Source: Streptomyces clavifer (lineage in GTDB: Bacteria; Actinomycetota; Actinomycetes; Streptomycetales; Streptomycetaceae). From it: a DNA stretch of 64,000 bases. Of the stretch, positions 34,664 to 43,792 are shown piece after piece. The stretch lies in assembly GCA_014651175.1 (NCBI GenBank), contig BMWJ01000004.1, forward strand, positions 372,001-436,000. The letters are read 5' to 3'. The number at the start of each line of letters is the position of its first letter. Position 1 is the stretch's first letter. The notes beneath the pieces were generated by a model. It was given only the letters and a program-made list of their open reading frames with translations. It ran no database searches and was not told the DNA's origin. The position numbers were made by a program, and so were the translations under genes.

Positions 34664-35119
34664 CTACAGGTCGAACTCGTGCGGCGGCAGGTCGAGCGCG
34701 TAGCACGCCTCCCGCACGACGGCCTGTTCCGACGGGTCGAAGTCGCCGTCGGCGCCGCCGATGACGATGCCGATCTGGATGACGGCCCGGGCCTCGGCGG
34801 GCTTCTTCTTCGCCTTGGCGATCTCCTGGAGCACGCCGACCTTGCCGAAGTCGAAGTCCGCGGTCAGCTTGTCCACGTAGTCGTTGAAGCGGCGCTGCAG
34901 GTCGTCCGCGGGGAAGTTGCGCAGGACGTCGTTGCCCGCGATCAGGGCGGCGACGCGCTGGCGTTCGGACGGGTCGATGGAACCGTCGGCAGCGGCGACC
35001 AGGGCGCACATGGCCATGCTCGCATCCCGGAACGCCCCGCTCTTCAGGTCGTTCTTCTTCGCTTCCAGCTGCGTCTGCATCGTCGACGCGGATTCCTTGA
35101 TCCGATCCCACAGGGCCAT
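34664..35119 (-). CDS. TerB family tellurite-resistance-type protein
   Basis: The 151-residue helical protein MALWDRIKESASTMQTQLEA is a TerB homologue. It contains the two acidic metal-binding repeats AADGSIDPSERQRV (about 44-57) and GADGDFDPSEQAVV (about 125-138), which bind divalent metal in this family. TerB is part of chemical-stress systems with TerC-like and TerD/F proteins, and a TerF-like VWA protein is encoded at 10235. ATG at 35119. It is convergent with the PucR gene and about 335 bases upstream (in transcript direction) of nothing but the antiporter stop. The 335-base gap 35120-35454 holds no gene I can support. Confidence 0.88.
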   Translation of the reverse strand: MALWDRIKESASTMQTQLEAKKNDLKSGAFRDASMAMCALVAAADGSIDPSERQRVAALIAGNDVLRNFPADDLQRRFNDYVDKLTADFDFGKVGVLQEIAKAKKKPAEARAVIQIGIVIGGADGDFDPSEQAVVREACYALDLPPHEFDL

Positions 35120-35454
35120 GACGTCTCCATACGTTGCGGTGCGTGCGGTGCGGAACCCCTCAGACTCTACAGCGGTGTAGAAGTAAGCGTGCCGGCCCTG
35201 CCGTGGCCGGCCGGCCCGTGGAAGGGGCGCTCGCGGGTGCTCGCGCACCGGGTGACCCTGCCTCGGACAGGCCGCCGGTGGTGCTCTCCACCGCCCGGCC
35301 GCCTCGCTCGTGGACGCGTCGAGCGGCTCGGGGGATCGGCTCGGGAGGATCGGGTTCACGCGCGGGAACGGGGACGGGGGCGGCGAGCGGTCCGCGACGG
35401 ACATGCGTCCGCCTCGGCCGTGGCTCGCCGCCCCCGTCCTTCTTCCCGGTCCGT

Positions 35455-36708
35455 TCAGTCGGTGTCGCGACCGGCGTGCTCCGGCGTGAGGTCGTCGTGC
35501 GAGGGCATCGGCTCGTCACGCGCGACCGCGGGTGCGGGCTTCTTCCCCCGGCCGGCCAGCTTGGCCTGCAGCTTGGAGGCGACCGGCTCGGTCCAGCGTG
35601 CGGTGAGCGGTCCGACGATCACGAGGATCAGCACGTACGCGGTGGCGATGGGCCCGATCCGCGGCTCCGTCGCCACGGCCAGACCGGCGATGACGATGGA
35701 GAACTCGCCACGTGCCACGAGCGTGCCGCCCGCCCGCCAACGGCCCCGGGGACCGATCCCGGCCCGCCGCGACGCGTACCAGCCGGTGCCGATCTTGGTG
35801 AAGACGGTGACGATCGCCAGCAGCGCCGCCGGAAGCAGCACGGGCGGGATCTCCGCCGGGTCGGTGGACAGACCGAAGAACACGAAGAAGACGGCGGCGA
35901 ACAGGTCCCGCAGCGGTGTCAGCAGCTTGCGGGCGCCCTCGGCGACCTCACCGGACAGGGCGATACCCACGAGGAACGCGCCGACGGCCGCGGACACCTG
36001 CAGCTGCTGCGCCACTCCGGCCACCAGCACGGTGAGTCCGAGGACGACGAGCAGCAGCATCTCCGGATTGTCGGAGGACACCGCACGGCTGATGAGGCGT
36101 CCGTGCCGCAGTGCCAGGTACAGCACGAACCCGACGGTGCCGAGCGCGATCAGGAGGGCGATGCTGCCACCGGCCAGGCCGACCCCGGCCAGCATCGCGG
36201 TGAGCAGCGGGAGGTAGACGGCCATGGCCAGGTCCTCGATGACGAGGACACCGAGGATGACAGGTGTCTCGCGGTTGCCGAGCCGCCCCATGTCGGTCAT
36301 CACCTTGGCGATCACACCGGACGACGAGATCCAGGTGACCCCGGCCAGCGCCACGGCCCCCACGGGCCCCCACCCGAGCATCAGACCGGCTGCCGCACCG
36401 GGCGTCGCGTTGAGCACGAAGTCGACGGCCCCGGACGGGTACTGCGTCTTGAGACTCGTGACGAGCTCGGACGCGCTGTACTCGAGTCCGAGCAGGAGGA
36501 GCAGGAGGATGACGCCGATCTCCGCCCCGATGGCGGTGAACTCCTCACTGGCACCGAGCGGCAGCAGCCCGCCCTCACCGAAGGCCAGACCGGCCAGCAG
36601 GTACAGGGGGATCGGCGAGAGCCCGACCCGCCCGGCGAAGCGCCCGATGATGCCGAGCCCCAGAATGACGGAGCCCAGCTCCACCAGCAGTGCAGTCGTG
36701 TCGTGCAC
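35455..36708 (-). CDS. CPA2-type cation:proton antiporter (KhtU/KefB-like)
   Basis: The 417-residue membrane protein has about 12 hydrophobic segments and a short polar tail. GVTWISSSGVIAKVMTDMG and LVIEDLAMAVYLPLL (the Asp-containing CPA2 core) are clear, as is AFLVGIALSG. It lacks the C-terminal RCK domain of KefB, matching KhtU-type antiporters that are controlled by a separate subunit. The gene for that subunit lies 2 bases upstream. Start GTG at 36708. Likely exports K+ (or another monovalent cation) in exchange for protons under stress. Confidence 0.9.
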   Translation of the reverse strand: MHDTTALLVELGSVILGLGIIGRFAGRVGLSPIPLYLLAGLAFGEGGLLPLGASEEFTAIGAEIGVILLLLLLGLEYSASELVTSLKTQYPSGAVDFVLNATPGAAAGLMLGWGPVGAVALAGVTWISSSGVIAKVMTDMGRLGNRETPVILGVLVIEDLAMAVYLPLLTAMLAGVGLAGGSIALLIALGTVGFVLYLALRHGRLISRAVSSDNPEMLLLVVLGLTVLVAGVAQQLQVSAAVGAFLVGIALSGEVAEGARKLLTPLRDLFAAVFFVFFGLSTDPAEIPPVLLPAALLAIVTVFTKIGTGWYASRRAGIGPRGRWRAGGTLVARGEFSIVIAGLAVATEPRIGPIATAYVLILVIVGPLTARWTEPVASKLQAKLAGRGKKPAPAVARDEPMPSHDDLTPEHAGRDTD

Positions 36709-36710
36709 GG

Positions 36711-37181
36711 TCAGCCCTCCGCAATGATCTCGGAGAGCGTGTCCACGCCCTCACGCGTTCCAACAACAACGAGCGTGTCCCCGATGGCCAGCCGGAAGTC
36801 CGGCCCGGGGGACGGATGCGCACTGTGCGTACGCAGAACAGCCACGATCGACGCACCCGTCCGGGTCCGCGCCTTCGTCTCCCCGAGCAGCCGCCCGCCG
36901 TACGGGGAGCGGGTCCCGAGCGGAATGTGCTCGGTTACCAGATCGATCCCCTCGGTCCGCACCGCGTCGATCGGAGCGGCATCGATGAGATGCGCGAGCC
37001 CGGTGGCCTCCGAGGTGGTCAGGGGTACGGAGAGCAGGCACGAATCAGGGTCGTCCTTCTCGTAGAACCCGAGAAAACGCCGTCCGTCGTGGTGCACGAC
37101 CACGGAGATGTGCTGTCCCGACTCGGTGGTGTAGTCGTACTGCACGCCGACTCCCGGCAGTGATGTGCGGTGGGTTCCCAT
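36711..37181 (-). CDS. KhtT-type regulatory subunit of the antiporter (TrkA-C domain)
   Basis: The 156-residue protein has an N-terminal domain (about 1-75, beginning MGTHRTSLPGVGVQYDYTTE) and a C-terminal RCK_C/TrkA_C domain (about 90-156; GASIVAVLRTHSAHPSPGPDFRLAIGDTLVVVGTREGV). In B. subtilis KhtTU the soluble subunit gates K+ efflux. GGAGG is five bases before ATG at 37181, and its stop is 2 bases before the antiporter start, so the pair is translationally coupled. The 329 bases upstream hold the flotillin terminator and a T-rich patch (37215-37230). Confidence 0.88.
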   Translation of the reverse strand: MGTHRTSLPGVGVQYDYTTESGQHISVVVHHDGRRFLGFYEKDDPDSCLLSVPLTTSEATGLAHLIDAAPIDAVRTEGIDLVTEHIPLGTRSPYGGRLLGETKARTRTGASIVAVLRTHSAHPSPGPDFRLAIGDTLVVVGTREGVDTLSEIIAEG

Positions 37182-37461
37182 GACGTCCTCCCGAGGAGCG
37201 CGGCGATCCGGCGCTTTTTTGATGATCTCTTTAGCCGCCCATTACCCTAACCGGCGGCGAGTTTCGGCCGCCGGGCCGCGGGGGCGGGTGAGGGTCCGGT
37301 GCAGGGCACCGGGGTGTTCGCGGAAGGCCGGCCGGAGCCGTGCCGCGGCGAGCCCCGACGGGCACGGCGATGATCAGGATTCCGGCCGGGCGGGAGCGCC
37401 CGGCGGCCGGGGGGAAAACGTCGCCGACCGGGTAGGACCTGCCGGGGCCGGTGGACGCGAA

Positions 37462-37495
37462 CGGGCCCGGCGGTGGACGATCGCCGCCGGGCCCG
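37462..37495 (-). terminator. Terminator of the second flotillin operon
   Basis: CGGGCCCGGCGG (37462-37473) pairs with CCGCCGGGCCCG (37484-37495) in a perfect 12-bp stem, 15 bases after the flotillin stop on the minus strand. The rest of the gap to the KhtT start (37182-37461) shows only a short T-rich patch. Confidence 0.65.
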
Positions 37496-37510
37496 TGCAG
37501 CAGGGGCGGG

Positions 37511-38968
37511 TCAGTCGGTGACCTCGATCTTGCTGTTCCTGTCCGGGGCCGTGGGCTGCGGTACGGAGACGGCTGCCGCCTCGGACGCCGTGCCGCCGCC
37601 CGTCCTGCCCTTGAGGTTCTGGAGCAGTGCGCCCAGGTCGACGCCGGTGGTCGAGCTCAGCAGCTCCATGCCCTGGGCCACGTTGTCGGTGACCGTGCGG
37701 GACAGCTGGCTGGCGCCGTCCGTCGAGATGACCGTCATCTTGTCGATGGCGCTCAGCGGCTCGGACGCCTTGGCGACGACCTGCGGGAGCACCTCGACGA
37801 GCATCTGCAGCACGGCCGCGTCGCCGTACCGGGCGAAGGCGTCGGCCTTCTTGTGCATGGCCTCGGCCTCGGCCGCACCCTTCGCGGCGATGGCGGCGGC
37901 CTCGGCCTCACCCTCGATGCGTACGGCGTCGGCGAGGGCCGAGCGGTGGAGCTTCTCGCCCTGACCGGTCAGGCGGGAGCGCTCCGCGTCCGCCTCGGCC
38001 TCCTTGACCTGGGCGATACGGCGGGCCTCGGCCTCCTGCTCCGCCTGGTAGCGGGCGGCGTCCGCCGGCTTGCGGACCTTGGTGTCGAGCTCGCGGTCGG
38101 TCAGGGCGGCCTGGCGCTGGGCGACCTTCTCCTGTTCGGCGAGGACCTCCTGCTGCCGGGCGGCCTCGGCGAGCGGGCCCGCGGCGTTGGCCTTGGCCGC
38201 GGCGGCTTCCGTCTCGGCCTTGATCTCGGCCTGCTTCAGGTAGAACGTCCGCTCGGCGATGGCGATCTCCTCGGCCGCCTTCAGCCGGGCCTGCTCCGAG
38301 GCACGCCGGGCGATGGCCTCGGCGATGTCGGCCTCCTGCTTGGCGCGGGCGGCCTCGGGACGGCCGAGGTCCTCCAGGTAGGAGCCCTCGGTCGTGATGT
38401 CCTGGATCTGGAAGGCGTCCAGGATCAGGCCCTGGCCGGAGAGACTGGCTTCGGCCTCCTCGGCGACCTGGCCGGCGAACGCGGCACGGTCGCGGATGAT
38501 GTCCTCGACGGACATCCGGCCGACGATCGCGCGCAGGGCGCCGGAGAGCACTTCCTGGGTGAAGCCGACGATGCCGTTCTGCTGCTGCAGGAAGCGCTGG
38601 GCGGCGGCCCGGATCGCGTCCTCGCTGCCGCCGACCTTGACGATCGCGACACCTTCGAGGTTGGACTTCACGCCGCGCAGGGTGACGGCGCCGCGCACGG
38701 CGACGGGGATGTGCCGGCTGGAGAGGTCCAGGGTGAACTTCTGCTGGACGAACGGCACGACGAAGACGCCGCCGCCGACGACGACCTTCTGGCCGCTGTT
38801 GTCGATACTGGTGCGGCCGGTCACCGGATCGGTGGACTTCTTGCCGCGGCGGCCGGTGATGATGAAGGCCTGGCTGGGCCCCGCGACCTTGTAGCGGGTG
38901 ATGACCGCGAGGGCCAGGAGTACGACGAGCACGACTACGCCGATGACGGCGATCACTACTGGACTCAT
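37511..38968 (-). CDS. Flotillin (FloT-type SPFH) membrane scaffold protein
   Basis: The 485-residue protein has an N-terminal membrane helix (about 3-24), an SPFH/PHB domain (about 28-195; GPSQAFIITGRRG, SRHIPVAVRGAVTLRGVKSN) and an Ala/Glu-rich coiled coil (about 200-380). It ends in a short region LSAIDKMTVISTDGASQLSRTVTDNVAQG, as in FloT/FloA-like flotillins. It differs in length and sequence from the YqiK-type flotillin at 30206-32350, so the window encodes two flotillins. Start ATG at 38968; the upstream NfeD-type gene ends 82 bases away. Confidence 0.93.
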   Translation of the reverse strand: MSPVVIAVIGVVVLVVLLALAVITRYKVAGPSQAFIITGRRGKKSTDPVTGRTSIDNSGQKVVVGGGVFVVPFVQQKFTLDLSSRHIPVAVRGAVTLRGVKSNLEGVAIVKVGGSEDAIRAAAQRFLQQQNGIVGFTQEVLSGALRAIVGRMSVEDIIRDRAAFAGQVAEEAEASLSGQGLILDAFQIQDITTEGSYLEDLGRPEAARAKQEADIAEAIARRASEQARLKAAEEIAIAERTFYLKQAEIKAETEAAAAKANAAGPLAEAARQQEVLAEQEKVAQRQAALTDRELDTKVRKPADAARYQAEQEAEARRIAQVKEAEADAERSRLTGQGEKLHRSALADAVRIEGEAEAAAIAAKGAAEAEAMHKKADAFARYGDAAVLQMLVEVLPQVVAKASEPLSAIDKMTVISTDGASQLSRTVTDNVAQGMELLSSTTGVDLGALLQNLKGRTGGGTASEAAAVSVPQPTAPDRNSKIEVTD

Positions 38969-39050
38969 GAGTGGTGTCCCCCCTGCCTCCCGAGGGGGCG
39001 GCAGTTTTGTTCGGACTGTGCGGGCTGTGCGGGAATCGGGCGGGTGCGGG

Positions 39051-39572
39051 TCAGCGCTCGACGGGGCGGACCGTGACCGAGGTGGTCGAGAGCGTCGCCT
39101 CGACCCAGACCTCGGCGCCGCGCTCGATTGGGACCGCGCTCTTCGCGGAGAACTTGACGGTCTGGCCCGCGAGGCGCAGCAGGACCTCGCCGTAGCCGTC
39201 GGCCGGGATCGGCGTGACGACGGACCCGGAGGTGCCGATGAGGTCCTCGCCGCGCGGAGTGGCGGTGGTCTGGTCCCGCATCAGGGCCTTGCTGAGCCTC
39301 CAGGTCAGCCAGGCGGCGACGATCCCCGCCACGGCTCCCGCCGCGACCGCGACGGGAGCACCCACGTCGGTGGTGCCGAGGACGATCGCGCCGCCGAAGC
39401 CGAGCATGGAGAGGAAGCCGGCGATCACGGGCAGCGAGAGCAGACCGTCGAAGAAACCGTTCAGCAGTCCGCCCAGGGCGTCACCGAAGAGTCCTTCGAG
39501 GATTCCGTCGAAGATCAGGGAGAGCGTGAGAAGAACGATTCCCGCAATGCCGAGACCGAGAAAAATGGTCAC
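39051..39572 (-). CDS. NfeD-like membrane protein with OB fold
   Basis: The 173-residue protein begins VTIFLGLGIAGIVLLTLSLIF. It has membrane segments at about 3-22, 42-66 and 75-95 and a C-terminal OB-type domain (about 105-170; GEDLIGTSGSVVTPIPADGYGEVLLRLAG). NfeD proteins are flotillin partners and precede them in operons, as here. GTG at 39572 follows GGGGGAG with normal spacing. A palindrome shared with the first flotillin locus lies 88-102 bases upstream. Confidence 0.88.
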   Translation of the reverse strand: MTIFLGLGIAGIVLLTLSLIFDGILEGLFGDALGGLLNGFFDGLLSLPVIAGFLSMLGFGGAIVLGTTDVGAPVAVAAGAVAGIVAAWLTWRLSKALMRDQTTATPRGEDLIGTSGSVVTPIPADGYGEVLLRLAGQTVKFSAKSAVPIERGAEVWVEATLSTTSVTVRPVER

Positions 39573-39659
39573 GTGATCACTCCCCCGACCTTCGAATTTC
39601 CCCCGATATGTTTCCGTCGAACTGACTGGATGATCCCATGAAGCACCGGTGAGGGGTAC

Positions 39660-39674
39660 TGCCGGGTTCCGGCA
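39660..39674. promoter_or_regulatory. Second copy of the palindrome, TGCCGGGTTCCGGCA
   Basis: A 15-base near-palindrome identical at 14 of 15 positions to 33341-33355. It lies between the peroxiredoxin stop (39679) and the NfeD-type gene start (39572), i.e. in the promoter region of the second flotillin operon. Its match to the copy in front of the PucR-type regulator suggests co-regulation. Confidence 0.6.
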
Positions 39675-39678
39675 GTCT

Positions 39679-40164
39679 TCAGGCGGTTTTGATGCCGGAA
39701 ATCTGCTCGGCAAGGGTGTCCAGCGACTGGAACGTGGCCCCGAGCAGGGCGACGTGCTTCCAGCGCAGCACACCGTCCGGACCGATCAGGAAGACCGAAC
39801 GCCGTACGCCGATGCCGGGCGCTGTGACGCCGTAGGCCCTGGCGATCTCCCGCCCCTCGTCGGCCAGGAGCGGCATGCGCAGTCCGTGGGAGCGGGCGAA
39901 CGACTCGTGGCTGTCCACACCCTGTGGGCTGATGCCCCAGACCTCGGCGTCGAGCCCTTCGAAGGTCTCGAACCCGGAGGAGTAGGAGCACAGTTGCCTG
40001 GTGCAGACGGACGTGTTGTCGCCGGGGTAGAAGGCGAGGACGACGGCCCGTCCGCGGGCGCCGGACAGGGTGTAGTCCCGGCGCTCGAAGGAGTCGTCGG
40101 ACAGCATGCCGCCGGGCAGGGTGAAATCCTCTGCGGTGTCGCCGATCCGCGGTCCTGATGCCAT
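39679..40164 (-). CDS. Peroxiredoxin (AhpC/TSA, BCP-type)
   Basis: The 161-residue protein begins MASGPRIGDTAEDFTLPGG. It has the peroxidatic Cys in FYPGDNTSVCTRQLCSYS (about residues 46-62), with a second Cys five residues later as in BCP/PrxQ 2-Cys enzymes, and the conserved Arg in the GVRRSVFLIGPDG region. It reduces peroxides in the cytoplasm with thioredoxin-type donors. AGGGAG precedes ATG at 40164. It is divergent from the hydrolase gene (159-base gap). Confidence 0.92.
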   Translation of the reverse strand: MASGPRIGDTAEDFTLPGGMLSDDSFERRDYTLSGARGRAVVLAFYPGDNTSVCTRQLCSYSSGFETFEGLDAEVWGISPQGVDSHESFARSHGLRMPLLADEGREIARAYGVTAPGIGVRRSVFLIGPDGVLRWKHVALLGATFQSLDTLAEQISGIKTA

Positions 40165-40322
40165 GTCGAAACTCCCTGGAGTGGCCGTGCGCACGGATCC
40201 GTGCCTCGTGCGGTGACACGGCACTTTCCCCGCATCGGCAGGTTCGACCCATCCGTACACCCTCCGGCACCGAATATGGGGAGAGTGCGGGCGACGGCTC
40301 CGCACCCGATCTGGAGGTACGT

Positions 40323-41111
40323 GTGGCCGAACGTTCGCCGTCGGCGGCGGTTCTCATCCTCCACGGCGGCTACGAGACGGGCCTCACGCCGCCCGCGCCC
40401 GGCGTGATGAATCTGCCCGGCCTGCGGATGCTGCCGATCGCCCGTGCGGTGGCCCGTGCCGTACGTGTCGAGTCAGGAGCACGGGGCGGGACCGGGGTGC
40501 GCGGCGGCTCCCGGATACGCGTGCGCACCGTCCGCTACACGCGGCGCGGCTGGAACGGCACCCGTGCCGATCCGCTGCACGACGCCGTGGCGGCCCTGGA
40601 CGCCCTGCGGCAGGAGGCGGGAGACATCCCCGTGGTGCTCGTCGGCCATTCCATGGGGGCGCGTGCCGCGCTCCACGCCGCCGGTCATCCGCTGGTCCGT
40701 TCGGTGGTCGGCCTCGCCCCGTGGTGTCCGCCCGGCGACCCGGTGACCCAGCTCGCGGGGCGGGACGTGGTCCTGCTGCACAGCACCCGGGACCGGGTGA
40801 CGAGCCCCCAGGCGTCGCAGTCGCTGACAGCGAGGGCCCGGCGCGCCGGCGCCCGCACCTGCCTGGTCACGATCCCCGGCAGCGACCATGCGATGCTCCG
40901 CCGCGCCCCGGCCTGGCACCACCTGACGAGCACCCTCGTGACCGGGCTGCTGGGACTGACCCCGGTACCGGACCGGATCGGGACGGCGTTCGGTCTCCCG
41001 CCGGGCGCCCCGGCGTCCGAGGGGACGCTGTCCCTGGACGCCGTGCACCGGAGCGGGACGGACGGACAGCGCGCGCGGAGATGCGGGGCGGGGTGGGGCG
41101 TCCGACGATGA
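40323..41111 (+). CDS. Alpha/beta hydrolase
   Basis: The 262-residue protein has an oxyanion-type LILHGGYETG near the start (about 12-21) and the nucleophile elbow VGHSMGARAAL (Ser about residue 105). The catalytic His is in IPGSDHAMLRR (about 190). It ends in a long unstructured basic tail. GTG at 40323 follows GGAGG at about 6 bases; no signal peptide is seen, so it is probably a cytoplasmic esterase or lipase-like enzyme of unknown substrate. Confidence 0.85.
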   Translation: MAERSPSAAVLILHGGYETGLTPPAPGVMNLPGLRMLPIARAVARAVRVESGARGGTGVRGGSRIRVRTVRYTRRGWNGTRADPLHDAVAALDALRQEAGDIPVVLVGHSMGARAALHAAGHPLVRSVVGLAPWCPPGDPVTQLAGRDVVLLHSTRDRVTSPQASQSLTARARRAGARTCLVTIPGSDHAMLRRAPAWHHLTSTLVTGLLGLTPVPDRIGTAFGLPPGAPASEGTLSLDAVHRSGTDGQRARRCGAGWGVRR

Positions 41112-41184
41112 GGGCCCGGGTGCGCGGGCAGGTCGTGACTCCGTTCGCCTCCTGTCCTTCCCACCCGCACCTCTGGAGGCTCCG

Positions 41185-42882
41185 TTGCCCGCCCACGAGC
41201 ACGCCGACGTTCCGCCGCCCTTCGACGCGGAGGCAGTGGCCGCACTGGTGGGCGGCACCCCGGCCGGGGTGGCCGTACTCGACGACGAGCTGCGCTATCT
41301 GTACGTGAACGCGGCACTCGAACGGCTCAACGGGGTGCCCGCCGCCGCGCATCTGGGGAAGACCCCCGCCGAGGTGCTGCCGGAGGCCGACGTGCGCATG
41401 GGCGTCCTGCGGCAGGTGCTGGCGGACGGACGGGCCCGCGAGGTCACCGCGAGCGGCCGCACCTGGTCGGACCTGGCCCCGGAACGGCGCTACTGGCGCG
41501 CCGCGTACCACCGGATGGGCGGGGACGGCCGGGCGCGGGTGCTCGTCGCGATCACGCTGGAGATCAGCGCCGTGCAGAACCAGGAGGACGAGCTCGAACG
41601 GGCCAGGCGCTATCTGGCTCTCCTGGACAACGCGGCCGGCAGCATCGGTACGACGCTCGACGTGATGACCACCTGCCAGGAACTCGCGGACTTCGTCGTC
41701 CCCGCGCTGGCCGATGTCGCCGCGGTCGAGATCTTCCACGTCGACAAGCGCCTCTCGGTGCTGCGGCCGGCACCGGGGCGCCTGCGGCTGCTGCGCGCCG
41801 GGATGGCCGCGATTCCGGAACTGCGCGATTCCATCGACCAGTTCGGCGGAGCCGGTTCGGAGATCGAGTACCAGGAGGACTCGGCGGTGCCACGCTGCCT
41901 GGCCGCCGGCTCGCCGGTGATCGAGAACCTCTTCGGCGACGAGCAGCTCAGCCGCGCCGCGCCCACTCCCGAGCGGGTCGCCGCCTATCGCGCCGTCGGC
42001 CTGCACTCGGCGGTCGCCGTCCCGCTGACCACGCGCGGGAGTCCGCTGGGTGTCCTCAGCCTTCTGCGGGCCGGGGACTCGCCCCCCTTCAGCGAGGGCC
42101 AGGACATCGTCATCGCCCGCGCGCTGGCCGGCCGGGCCGCCGTCGACGTCGACCACGCCCGCCGGTACGCCCGCGAGCACGGCGTCGCCCGGGAGCTCCA
42201 GCGTTCCCTGCTCTCCGAGCCGCGGCTGCCCGACCGGGGCATCGAGATCGCGACCCGCTACCTCCCCGCCGGTCAGGGCGCGTTGGTGGGCGGCGACTGG
42301 TTCGACGCCATCCCGCTGGGGGACGGACGCCATCTCAAGGTGATCGGCGATGTGATGGGCCACGGGGTGGAGGCCGCCGTCGCCATGAACCACTACCGCT
42401 CGCTGCTGCGTCTCCTGGCCGAGGACGGCCTGCCGCCGCACCGCGTTCTGGAGCGGCTCGACGGGGCGGTCGAGCGGTCCGGCCTCGACCGGGGTGCGAC
42501 CTGCCTGCTGGCCGTCGTCGACCGGCGGGCCGGGACCTGCGAGGTGGCCAGCGCGGGCCATCTGCCCCCGGTGTTCATCGATCCGGGGCCGTCCGGCGCG
42601 CGGGTGGCCCACCTGCAGGCAGGGCCCCCGCTGGGCACGGGCTTCGGCGGATACCGGTCGACGACGGTGCCGTGTCAGGCCGGGACGGTGCTGTTCATGT
42701 ACACCGACGGCCTGGTCGAGCGCCGGGGGGAGGACATCGACGTCTCCGTCGAACGCCTCACCCGCCTCACCCTCCCGGCGAGCGGGCGGCTGGAGGACCT
42801 GCTGGACCAGGCCGTCGACCGGTTCGGGGCCATGGCGGAGGACGACATCGCGATCGTCGCCTCGCGGGCCCGGGAGCACTGA
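41185..42882 (+). CDS. PAS-GAF PP2C (SpoIIE) serine phosphatase
   Basis: The 565-residue protein has a PAS-like domain (about 15-125; GTPAGVAVLDDELRYLYVN), a GAF domain (about 145-325) and a SpoIIE phosphatase domain (about 345-560). The metal-site motifs are GGDWFDA (about 370), VIGDVMGHG (about 388) and YTDGLVERR. Unlike the phosphatase at 1353-3458 it lacks a C-terminal kinase domain. Start TTG at 41185 follows GGAGG with normal spacing. The substrate would be a phosphorylated anti-sigma-factor antagonist; none is encoded nearby. Confidence 0.9.
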   Translation: MPAHEHADVPPPFDAEAVAALVGGTPAGVAVLDDELRYLYVNAALERLNGVPAAAHLGKTPAEVLPEADVRMGVLRQVLADGRAREVTASGRTWSDLAPERRYWRAAYHRMGGDGRARVLVAITLEISAVQNQEDELERARRYLALLDNAAGSIGTTLDVMTTCQELADFVVPALADVAAVEIFHVDKRLSVLRPAPGRLRLLRAGMAAIPELRDSIDQFGGAGSEIEYQEDSAVPRCLAAGSPVIENLFGDEQLSRAAPTPERVAAYRAVGLHSAVAVPLTTRGSPLGVLSLLRAGDSPPFSEGQDIVIARALAGRAAVDVDHARRYAREHGVARELQRSLLSEPRLPDRGIEIATRYLPAGQGALVGGDWFDAIPLGDGRHLKVIGDVMGHGVEAAVAMNHYRSLLRLLAEDGLPPHRVLERLDGAVERSGLDRGATCLLAVVDRRAGTCEVASAGHLPPVFIDPGPSGARVAHLQAGPPLGTGFGGYRSTTVPCQAGTVLFMYTDGLVERRGEDIDVSVERLTRLTLPASGRLEDLLDQAVDRFGAMAEDDIAIVASRAREH

Positions 42883-42914
42883 GCACCGCCGCCGGACGGC
42901 CGCTCCGGCGTGCC

Positions 42915-43763
42915 TCAGCCCAGTTCGAGGCTGGTGATGCCGAACATGCCCGTCCGGTCCATCTCCGGCACGGGACCCGCATACATCCGGGCCGTGTCGA
43001 AGGACGGGGTCAGAGCGAGCTGTTCCGCGAGGCGCACGGCGGGCGGGTTGATGTCGGGGACGTCGATCGCGACAGGGGTGTCCGGTGCGGCGGCGGCCAG
43101 CGCGCTCACGAGGGCGGCGGCGACATCCGGTGAATCGGCGTGCAACGGTCCGATCCGGGATGCCTCCCGGCAGGCGCGCAGCACGGCGAAGCCCACGAGC
43201 TCGCCGTCGCGGACCGCGCACAGTGCCGTGTGCCGGGGCGCGGTGATCCACTGGGCGAGGAAGCTGTCGCGCGGTTCGGGAAAGAAGCGCCGGTCGTAGG
43301 CGGTGAGCCGGGCGAAGGGGAGGGTGCGGGCGTCGGCGAGGGTGACGCCGTTCGGCGGAGCGACGCCGACGGGCACGACGCCCTCGTACCGCGCGTTGCT
43401 CCAAGCGGCGTGGAAGCCGGACCTGCGGTAGTTGTCCTGCTGGGCGGGGACGCCGTCGAGACCGACCGTGCGTCCGGAGAGCCGGGCCATGCCCGCGCGC
43501 CAGACCCGCATCCCGTATCCCCGGCCGCGCAGGGACGGCCTGGTCAGGTAGAAGCCCAGGAAGCCGAAGCAGGTCCCGTAGCGCACGACGGACACGGAGC
43601 TGACGGGCTCGCCGTCGAGCCGCCCGATCAGGAAGCCGCAGGGATCGGCGGCGAAGAAGGCGTGTCCGTCGCCGAGGCCGGGATTCCATCCCTCGGCGTG
43701 GGCCCACTCGCCCAGCGTTCCCATGTCGTCGGCGCTCGCGGTGGTGATCTCGAATGTCGGCAC
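42915..43763 (-). CDS. GNAT family N-acetyltransferase
   Basis: The 282-residue protein begins MPTFEITTASADDMGTLGEW and has the acetyl-CoA motif LRGRGYGMRVWRAG (about 79-92) of the GNAT fold in its first half. A second GNAT-like half follows (about 140-282, LVGFAVLRA). Tandem GNAT/acetyltransferase proteins of this type acetylate small metabolites or amino sugars. Substrate unknown. ATG at 43763; convergent with the phosphatase gene. Confidence 0.85.
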   Translation of the reverse strand: MPTFEITTASADDMGTLGEWAHAEGWNPGLGDGHAFFAADPCGFLIGRLDGEPVSSVSVVRYGTCFGFLGFYLTRPSLRGRGYGMRVWRAGMARLSGRTVGLDGVPAQQDNYRRSGFHAAWSNARYEGVVPVGVAPPNGVTLADARTLPFARLTAYDRRFFPEPRDSFLAQWITAPRHTALCAVRDGELVGFAVLRACREASRIGPLHADSPDVAAALVSALAAAAPDTPVAIDVPDINPPAVRLAEQLALTPSFDTARMYAGPVPEMDRTGMFGITSLELG

Positions 43764-43792
43764 GGCTCACTCGTACCCGGAACGGGACCCGT

